From contig NZ_QGGB01000001.1 of assembly GCF_003150675.1 (NCBI RefSeq), forward strand, positions 207,558 to 271,557: DNA of 64,000 bases, in the 5' to 3' direction. The notes below the pieces were generated by a model, which saw nothing but the letters and a program-made list of their open reading frames with translations, did no database searches and had not been told where the DNA came from. Origin of the DNA: Rhodohalobacter mucosus (lineage in GTDB: Bacteria > Bacteroidota > Rhodothermia > Balneolales > Balneolaceae). Position numbers and translations under genes: made by a program. Below, piece after piece: positions 44,902-50,845 of the stretch. Every line of letters begins with the position of its first letter. The stretch's first letter is position 1.

Positions 44902-45165
44902 TTAAGCTGCACCGAGTCCAGAACATAGTTCCGACCCACCACAAAATGTGCCATCATATTGACCTTGCCCGGAATAAATCGGTGAGCAACCACTGGGTGA
45001 TCCCGTACAGTCATCCCCACAAATTTGGTAACCCCAGTGATTTTCATATTGACTAAAAATGATTTGGCATCCTCCGCAATAATGTTCAACACCAAAACAT
45101 GTATCACTGCTACCGGCCATAATCATTTTCATTTCATTCCTGCTTAAGATTTGCAATGAATTCAT
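44902..45165 (-). CDS. Cys-rich secreted peptide precursor, C39-type leader (peptide 5)
   Basis: 87 residues, the longest of the series. Leader MNSLQILSRNEMKMIMAGSS, then a core with eight Cys (DTCFG, HYCGGC, QICGDDC, SGCSP, FCGG, LCSG) and many Gly. GGAG precedes the ATG by 5 bases. The inverted repeat is 83 bp upstream, about 10 bp farther than in the others. An overlapping frame at 44868-45107 is not credible. Confidence 0.77.
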   Translation of the reverse strand: MNSLQILSRNEMKMIMAGSSDTCFGVEHYCGGCQIIFSQYENHWGYQICGDDCTGSPSGCSPIYSGQGQYDGTFCGGSELCSGLGAA

Positions 45166-45263
45166 ATGTACTCCGTTTCATTAATGTTTAATATTACCTG
45201 TTTTACTCCGGCAAATCTGAGATCAGGTACAGGTTTTAAAACCTGTTGTTTGATTGCTCAAAC
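45166..45263 (-). promoter_or_regulatory. Conserved leader element of peptide gene 5
   Basis: Inverted repeat GTTTGA-GCAA-TCAAAC at 45248-45263; the stem is ACCTGT / ACAGGT (45196-45234), i.e. both arms changed relative to AACCCGT / ACGGGTT while pairing is kept. Six bp before it (in transcription) is the stop of the decayed VKOR copy. Confidence 0.6.
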
Positions 45264-45269
45264 ACTCAT

Positions 45270-45392
45270 TCACTTCTCTGAAATTTTTGCATTTCCAGAA
45301 TGTACTTTCTTCCTTTTCAAGCTATTGTGATTCGCTAATTCATCCGTCAAGCCAGGAATCAATACTGCCAGATCCTTCACCCGGGAGCTGCT
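45270..45392 (-). pseudogene. 3'-terminal remnant of a second VKOR-fusion gene
   Basis: About 115 bases closely match 41306-41427, the last ~38 codons of the intact fusion gene, ending KISEV and stop. Sequence to the right diverges at CACCCGG. The upstream region of the intact gene, including the 22-bp palindrome, reappears at 45525-45640, so about 1.5 kb of the coding region has been deleted. The 130 bp between the two pieces (45393-45524) show no match I can recognise. Confidence 0.8.
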
Positions 45393-45524
45393 GACGGCCT
45401 AATTCCGTACATGAATGTTGATAAGATTCAAAGATCATGGCAACAGCCTGTAGCGAGCCAGATCCATTAGAGGCTTTCAAGTTGTTCTTTCATTGTATCA
45501 CGCTGACACATTAATAAATTTACA

Positions 45525-45640
45525 GATAAGATTAACCCACAATATATTGTGGATTAAATAGTGACATTATTTTACTATTTTGTTGTGCTATTCGATTATC
45601 GAATTGGTTTAGAGTCCATTTTCGCAACTTTCCCTGCCCT
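45525..45640 (-). other. Upstream region of the decayed VKOR copy, with one-mismatch palindrome
   Basis: Matches 43010-43120: GATAAG.TTAACCCACAATATATTGTGG, ATTTTACTAT, GTGCT.., TTATCGAATTGGTTT and CCCATTTTCGCA. The palindrome at 45534-45555 has one mismatch. It shows that a promoter region and the gene end survived a deletion. Confidence 0.7.
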
Positions 45641-45696
45641 CAGTCCCGGACCGGCCCCAATCCGCTTTATGTGGCCTTTGGCATTCAACGATTAAA

Positions 45697-45838
45697 GCAT
45701 CACCGCAGAGGCGCAAAGGCCACAGAGTTTTTTATGGGGCTTCATGGTTAGATTTGAGGGGTTGCCACTGAAGCACGGAGATAGGATGATTTTTTTCCAC
45801 TGTGTTTCACTTCGCGCGGAACAGATAAGCCGTAGCAA
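45697..45838. repeat. Dispersed repeat family R, copy 6
   Basis: Nearly the same as copy 5 through GCACGGAGA.A.GATGA, then a different right end (TGTGTTTCACTTCGCGCGGA). A short left-arm piece (CACCGCTGAGGCACCAAGGACGCGGAG) recurs at 45888-45916. The spacer 45839-46003 shows no gene. Confidence 0.8.
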
Positions 45839-46003
45839 TAATCAATCTCCACGATCTAATGTACACGCAAGTGGTTTTGGCGAATAGTCACCGCTGAGGC
45901 ACCAAGGACGCGGAGAGTTATGCACAAGGCAGAGTCGATGGATCAAATCTAAGTGTTGACAGTAATGTTATTGCCGCTGCAACGGCTTTCTTAAACCTTA
46001 CTA

Positions 46004-47194
46004 TCACAAGGGCCAAATGAATTGAAAAATCATACCCGTGCTGCGTTTCAGATAATAGGCGTGCTCTCCATCCGGAGAGACTGTAAACCCTTCCATAAAT
46101 CCATGAGCGTCAGGTGTAATTCCCTCCACTTTAATCAGATCAATCCTGGTTCCATCTTCGGGAACCCAGGCTATGGTAAAAGGCTGATCGTCCGGCATAT
46201 TCAGTTGAAGTGCAACCCCGCCTTCCCGGGCATCCATAGCCCGGGCATAGATGAAAAGCCTTGGTTTACCATCCGAGTCAATCCCCCGGTTGTGATCTGA
46301 GATCCGATCGAATAGATGTTTCTGGGCTGGTATATTCAGTTCCATTTCCCAAACGTGTTCTCCGGTATGTGTGTATTTCTCAAGTATGCCGGTTGTCTGT
46401 TGAAGGGAGTAGATCGCATCAGAACTGCTGCTTAACAGTACCATGTTTAACATAACTTCCGGAATTTCTCCCCCGGATAAAGCCTCTGTAACATCCCGAT
46501 TGTTGTATTCCGGTTCAGCTTTACCAACAGCTTTTCCGGCATAGGTTACATCTCCGTTGATTCGATCTGCAATGGCAAAAAGAGACCCCTTGCGGCCGCC
46601 GGTTGGTATAATTAGTTTTTTTGATGATAGTGCATCCAGCGTAATCGGGATATTGAATTCTGATTCGGAATGTATGGGATTCTCATTTAACAACTCTTCA
46701 TCAATCAACCCGCCCAGGTGGTCAAAGGTTAAAAATTTAAAACTGTTGTAGTCATACACCAGGTATTCATCTTTAAAAGGCCAGAATCCTGCAATCGATT
46801 GAAGCTCACCAGGTCCCCGGCCTCTTTTTCCAAATGATAACAGACGTTTTCCCTCTGCATCTACTTTGATGATCTGATTGTGTGCCCCATCAACAATAAA
46901 CAGGCCATCGACAGCAGCTTTCATATCAATGGGACTGCCAATAAAGGGGGCATCCTCAAGGCTCAAAAATACCTGAGCAGAATTGACCGGATACTCACGT
47001 AAAGATGTTTTCTCAGCACTCCTATCCTGTATACAGCCGATCAGTAGAAATCCTATACTTATAGCCAGCAGAATTGCCACGGAAGCACGGAGAAAAGATG
47101 AATAATTCTCCCCCTTCCGTGTTTCTGTGGCTAACCCATTGTGCCCCGATCTCATTGAGTAACTTTGATTGAAGAGGAGGAAGAGAGAGGGCAT
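46004..47194 (-). CDS. 6-bladed beta-propeller lipoprotein with repeat-derived N-terminal extension
   Basis: 396 residues. Lipobox Cys54 (FLLIGC) lies far from the start, behind ~33 extra residues. The DNA at 47073-47133 coding for this stretch matches the right half of dispersed repeat R (TTGCCACGGAAGCACGGAGAAAAGATGAAT..TTCCGTGTTTCTGTGGCTA), and the first codons (MPSLFL) align with MHSLFL of the propeller at 27794. An in-frame ATG at 47155 could be used instead. Signature FGKRGRGPGEL near 120. No peptide gene upstream. Export of this form is uncertain. Confidence 0.8.
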   Translation of the reverse strand: MPSLFLLFNQSYSMRSGHNGLATETRKGENYSSFLRASVAILLAISIGFLLIGCIQDRSAEKTSLREYPVNSAQVFLSLEDAPFIGSPIDMKAAVDGLFIVDGAHNQIIKVDAEGKRLLSFGKRGRGPGELQSIAGFWPFKDEYLVYDYNSFKFLTFDHLGGLIDEELLNENPIHSESEFNIPITLDALSSKKLIIPTGGRKGSLFAIADRINGDVTYAGKAVGKAEPEYNNRDVTEALSGGEIPEVMLNMVLLSSSSDAIYSLQQTTGILEKYTHTGEHVWEMELNIPAQKHLFDRISDHNRGIDSDGKPRLFIYARAMDAREGGVALQLNMPDDQPFTIAWVPEDGTRIDLIKVEGITPDAHGFMEGFTVSPDGEHAYYLKRSTGMIFQFIWPL

Positions 47195-47273
47195 GGGATG
47201 GAATGCAGGTTGTAATGCAAGATTTTACTGGACTTAAATACGAAATCGGATTCTTGGGTGCAACCTTTTTTAA

Positions 47274-47875
47274 CACCGCGGAGAAGCAGAGTACGCAAAG
47301 TTTTGTAAGGGAGGCTTTGATTCTGGTTCTTACAGGTAGATGGGTTGCCACGGAGGCACAGAGGGTAAATAAAAGAGAGTTCGAATAAAAATGAGTGACA
47401 TTATCGAAAAATATTTTCCGCTCAGATCAAAAACAAAGCTCATCATTGAAACGGGAATTGAGATCCATAGAAAACTGGGCAGTGGTTTTCTAGAAATTGT
47501 ATATAAGGATGCATTTGAATATGAGTTCAATTCACAGAACATTCCTTTTGAGCGAGAAAGAAAGTACCAGATCCGATACAAGAGTACCATTCTTCCGCAC
47601 AAGTTTTATGCTGATTTCGTGGTATTTGATAAAGTGATCCTGGAAATAAAAGCTAAAGAAGACATAGCACCTGAAGACATGGCACAAACCATCAATTATC
47701 TGAAATGTTCAGGATGCAAAGTGGGTCTCATTCTGAACTTCGGTAAGAGTAGGTTGGACATCAAACGAGTAGTATTTTAGAGCCTTTAAAAAATCAGGGT
47801 TGCCACACCTCATATGGATCTGCGAGAGGCACGGAGAAAAGATAAATAATACTCCTCATTCCGTGCCTCCGTGGC
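47274..47875. mobile_element. Dispersed repeat R with an internal GxxExxY gene (possible mobile unit)
   Basis: Left arm ACACCGCGGAGAAGCAGAGTACGC.. and GGGTTGCCACGGAGGCACAGAGG (47274-47370), the gene at 47391-47780, then GGGTTGCCACACC.. GAGAGGCACGGAGAAAAGATAAAT and TCCGTGCCTCCGTGGC (47797-47875). Gene-free copies elsewhere have both arms fused, so this could be the parent form of which the others are shortened derivatives. No transposase or target duplication is seen. Confidence 0.45.
47391..47780 (+). CDS. GxxExxY family protein
   Basis: 129 residues. The name-giving motif is seen as GSGFLEIVYKDAFEYEF; then IPFERERKYQIRYK, a nuclease-like core YADFVVFDKVILEIKAKE (D..E.K pattern of PD-(D/E)XK enzymes), and AQTINYLKCSGCKVGLILNFGKSRLDIKRVVF at the end. 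The biochemical role of this family is unproven; a nuclease-type activity is plausible from the D-E-K pattern. It reads opposite to the island and is framed by dispersed repeat arms. The stop is TAG at 47778-47780. Confidence 0.85.
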   Translation: MSDIIEKYFPLRSKTKLIIETGIEIHRKLGSGFLEIVYKDAFEYEFNSQNIPFERERKYQIRYKSTILPHKFYADFVVFDKVILEIKAKEDIAPEDMAQTINYLKCSGCKVGLILNFGKSRLDIKRVVF

Positions 47876-47890
47876 ATCAACTGAATCTGA

Positions 47891-48742
47891 TTAATTGCTC
47901 AGATTTCTTATTCCAAGACTAAAACCTTCACTATCCCGGTGGCTCTCTGCCTGTGCATTGATCATGAACGCCTCCCGCACGTCGTCGATGTCGGTCAGGC
48001 CGGTTTGGATGAGGCTGCGTTTGAGCAGGAGGCGGTCGGAGAAGCCGGGGAGCAGAATTTGCGGGTGGTACATCCAGAAGCGCTCTTCCGTGGTTTCGGA
48101 GGCCGCCCGGGCCAGGTTGGTGGTGCAGGTGCTGGTAAGCGTATGATAGAACTCCGGGTTTTCACGCAGCCCGTTGGCCCGCTCCAGCATGGAAAGAAAC
48201 AGGTTGGTCAGGCTCGCCCGGCCGATCTCAATCGGGTAGAGATAGACGGTATTCCCCCGGTAGTTGGCCCGCAGGTTGATCACGTCCCGCTCGTCCGCAA
48301 TCACATACATCAGCTCATACTCCCGCATCATACCGCTGAGCGGGTGGTAGCTCTCCCCCAATTCTTTACGTATTTCTACGGAGATGGCTATGTACGTACT
48401 GTCCGCAAAACCGAATGATAGCAGCGTGTGCGCGAACCCCGGAAACCCCTCCAGCTTCTCCACCATATAATCCAGCGAAACCAGGTCGCCCAGGCTCACC
48501 GTGCGGTCGTAGTGCGAAACAACATAGTCGTCCGGGCTCCGATAACGGCTGTTGCGGATATTGCGGATGGTTACCGAATCCGAATCGGCATCAGCGGCGA
48601 ACTCCGCATAGGCCAGGATCTGCTGGTCGGGACTCCACTCGCGGTCGTTCGAAGCTGTTTTCGTCAGAACGGTAACGACCAGAACCAAAGGGACAACCAG
48701 CAGCAGGGTCAGGAGAATATGTCGGAATCGAATCTTGCGCAA
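47891..48742 (-). CDS. DUF4105 (Lnb N-terminal) periplasmic/membrane protein
   Basis: 283 residues with one N-terminal membrane helix (about 8-27). Family segments: VTIRNIRNSRYRSPDDYVVSHYDRTV, VEIRKELGESYHPL, RANYRGNTVYLYP, and FYHTLTSTCTTNLARAA. DUF4105 proteins are predicted membrane-linked hydrolases of unknown substrate. The distribution of the C-T-T-N motif suggests a papain-like NlpC-type Cys site. Flanked by repeat arms; no clear operon. Confidence 0.85.
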   Translation of the reverse strand: MRKIRFRHILLTLLLVVPLVLVVTVLTKTASNDREWSPDQQILAYAEFAADADSDSVTIRNIRNSRYRSPDDYVVSHYDRTVSLGDLVSLDYMVEKLEGFPGFAHTLLSFGFADSTYIAISVEIRKELGESYHPLSGMMREYELMYVIADERDVINLRANYRGNTVYLYPIEIGRASLTNLFLSMLERANGLRENPEFYHTLTSTCTTNLARAASETTEERFWMYHPQILLPGFSDRLLLKRSLIQTGLTDIDDVREAFMINAQAESHRDSEGFSLGIRNLSN

Positions 48743-48814
48743 ATCTTTTGATGGACGATGAGTGATGAGTAATGTAAGATCTTATAAAAAAAGATAACCA
48801 AATACTCTGAGGCC

Positions 48815-49080
48815 TTAGCCCCGAGGCTTCGGGGCGGTGATTATTTTACATCAGAGGCGCACAGAGCGCTGAGGACTACTAAAGGTCTAAACAGGGATTA
48901 TGACTATCAAAATTTCTCATGGGCCTGAATTAACCACCCCCAGCCCCTCCTTAAAAAGGAGGGGAGATTTCAAATCCATTTTCTTTCTCATAACACATCC
49001 AATAAAAACATTCCTCCTCCGCGGCCTTTGCGCCTCTGCGGTGATTTTTTTTACCGCAGAGACCCGGAGTACGCTAAGGT
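48815..49080. repeat. Fragments of dispersed repeat R and other spacer repeats
   Basis: CCCCGAGGCTTCGGGG palindrome with TTAGCC..GGTGA and CAGAGGCGCACAGAGCGCTGAGG (48818-48875), CCCCTCCTTAAAAAGGAGGGG (48949-48969), and an inverted pair of left arms CGCGGCCTTTGCGCCTCTGCGGTGA / TTTACCGCAGAGACCCGGAGTACGC (49020-49078). The latter could act as a terminator hairpin for the leftward gene at 49074 or a readthrough block. No gene is supported in 48743-49073. Confidence 0.65.
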
Positions 49081-50189
49081 TTATAATCAAATGGCACCAT
49101 GTCGGCCATGCGGCGGGTGGCCCAGTAGAGCTCGATTCCCACCGAGGAGAGGTCGGCCAGCGTACCGTCGGGCATCACAAAGAAAACCTGATCTTGCCGC
49201 AGAGGCACCAGCCTGGCCCGTTCACGGGTATCGTTCAAATACTCTTCACGGCCTATCAGTACATCGACAGGCTCCCTCAACACAAATCCCTTTACACCCT
49301 GCACTGCCAGCGATTGATCCAGCCCGTGCGACCTCAGGGTTGAAATCAGCCTGTTCCGCCCCACCGAATAGATCCGGGTCTCCCGCTGCGTATTCATGCG
49401 AACAAGCTCAAACTGGTTTTGCGACAGCTCCCCCTCATAGAGGCTCAGTAAAAAATGGCGTAGCGATCCTTCGAACGCATTTTCCCGGGCACGGCGCCAT
49501 CTCCTTGCCTGACGGCCCGATTCTGTCTCCATCTCTTCAAACCGCACCGTAACGCGATACTGGCCGGTACCTTCAAAGAGATTCCAGGAAAAATCGTCCA
49601 GGTCGGCTGTGAGCTCATACCCCAGGGCATGATTCAGAATACGGACCGGTTCCTCTGCCGAAGCAACCAGTTCGCCGTCATCGTTGCGATCAAAATCGAT
49701 CATCCATCGGTTCTCAATTTCTGCATCGGAGGCATTCGACGTTGTGCCCAGGAACTCTTCCTTGAATTGTGCAAAGTTGCGCAGCCACTCCGAGTTGTCG
49801 GCCCGGACCTCCACCTCGCCCAGTTCCACCGGATCCTCCGTCATCTCCGCATTAAACTGAAGCGTTCCCGAATCCTCCCGTATGGAGATGGACCGTTTTT
49901 GCATCTCAAATCCGATCATACTGAAAACCAGTTCAAAATTGCCCGTGAGCGGAGTGCGGAACGAATAGCGGCCGTCTTCATCAGTGGCATCGCCCTGCGT
50001 GGTGAAGGAGAGGTAAACATTCACCCCCTGAAGCGGCTCACCGGTTGCCTCATCCACCACCAGTCCGGTGATATGGGTAACTCCCTCCTCGGCATCCTGC
50101 GCCGTTCCCCGTTCCGAAATAGCGATCAGCACGATAAAAACGAAAAGCACTGTCAGGATGTACCGGATATCTTTTACCACATATATCAT
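49074..50189 (-). CDS. Secreted protein with carboxypeptidase-regulatory-like domain
   Basis: 371 residues. Signal-like hydrophobic segment at about 12-25, then a CarboxypepD_reg-like domain (about 35-115: ITGLVVDEATGEPLQGVNVY, TDEDGRYSF, LVFSMIGFE), and an unrecognised C-terminal ~250 residues with alternating charged strands. This domain usually heads TonB-dependent receptors, but no barrel follows; the rest resembles DUF5686-type or related unknowns. The stop overlaps a repeat arm. Transcribed alone. Confidence 0.75.
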   Translation of the reverse strand: MIYVVKDIRYILTVLFVFIVLIAISERGTAQDAEEGVTHITGLVVDEATGEPLQGVNVYLSFTTQGDATDEDGRYSFRTPLTGNFELVFSMIGFEMQKRSISIREDSGTLQFNAEMTEDPVELGEVEVRADNSEWLRNFAQFKEEFLGTTSNASDAEIENRWMIDFDRNDDGELVASAEEPVRILNHALGYELTADLDDFSWNLFEGTGQYRVTVRFEEMETESGRQARRWRRARENAFEGSLRHFLLSLYEGELSQNQFELVRMNTQRETRIYSVGRNRLISTLRSHGLDQSLAVQGVKGFVLREPVDVLIGREEYLNDTRERARLVPLRQDQVFFVMPDGTLADLSSVGIELYWATRRMADMVPFDYKP

Positions 50190-50269
50190 GTTGATTCTTA
50201 TTTACAAATCCTATTTACGTTAATGATAGTAATCAATTTCTTAATGCGTCTCAAGGTTTATGTTGGGAG

Positions 50270-50322
50270 TGTCTGGAGTTTGGAGTTTGGAGTTAGGAGT
50301 TGGGAGTTAGGAGTTATCGAGT
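50270..50322. repeat. Degenerate 7-bp tandem repeat (GGAGTTN)n
   Basis: Seven units in a row in the forms GGAGTTT, GGAGTTA and GGAGTTG. It lies in the 656-bp spacer 50190-50845, where I also see the dispersed repeat 50445-50680 and a GGGATCCC insertion palindrome (50729-50770), but no gene. Confidence 0.75.
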
Positions 50323-50444
50323 ATTGAGATAGGTTCAATAATCGCATATCACAAGTCGCCAGTCACAAGTCGCCACTCGAACTCCTCCCGTCAGATGGTT
50401 GACGTCTGAAATTTCACTTTTCCCTGTCACATTGATATCCTGTC

Positions 50445-50680
50445 CTCCTGATATACTGTAAAGCGGCGCCGGAAAGTCTTAGCTCCAATCGGTATCAGGA
50501 TGCGCCGCCCCTGTATTAACGTGCCATTGTCATCCCGACCAAGTGATCCGTCAGCCGACGGAGAGCGCGTGGAGAGATCTCCGAGCGCGGCAAAGGGGAG
50601 AATTGGCCAATGCCTGTCCAAATGCACAATTTGGGGATGTCTCCTAACCCCCGCGCTTTCCGCGACTCCGCGGTTCCAAA
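50445..50680. repeat. Dispersed repeat, inverted partner of 22010-22240
   Basis: See the block matches GCGCCGCCCCTG, GGTATCAGGATGCGCCGCC, GTGCCATTGTCATCCC in reverse complement at 22 kb. Spurious short frames run across it. Confidence 0.55.
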
Positions 50681-50728
50681 AGGGTTAACCGCAAAGGGCG
50701 CCAAGATACCTAATGAACACACCCCTAA

Positions 50729-50770
50729 ATCCCCTCTTCCCATCGGGATCCCTACGAGGCAAGAGGGGAC
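50729..50770. repeat. Palindromic spacer repeat with GGGATCCC mini-insertion (third copy)
   Basis: TCCCCTCTT and AAGAGGGGAC arms flank CCCATCGGGATCCCTACGAGGC. Almost the same as 12285-12326. Confidence 0.65.
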
Positions 50771-50845
50771 TTTTCACTTTTGCCTTTTCACTTTTCAACC
50801 CATTTTCATAACCTTTGGCAGTATACAATTACGAATACCACTTCC

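Noticed and set aside
44868..45107. Alternative 79-codon frame over peptide gene 5
   Set aside because: It overlaps in another frame, lacks the leader pattern and the ribosome site, and has no Cys pattern.
32067..45165. Peptides as lanthipeptides or sactipeptides
   Set aside because: No lanthipeptide synthetase, radical-SAM, YcaO or other modifying enzyme is in the window; the only thiol chemistry visible is the VKOR-DsbA fusion.
49020..49078. Inverted repeat as a transcription terminator
   Set aside because: It consists of two head-to-head left arms of dispersed repeat R; a T-run is present between the arms but not after a stem, so I keep it only as a repeat.
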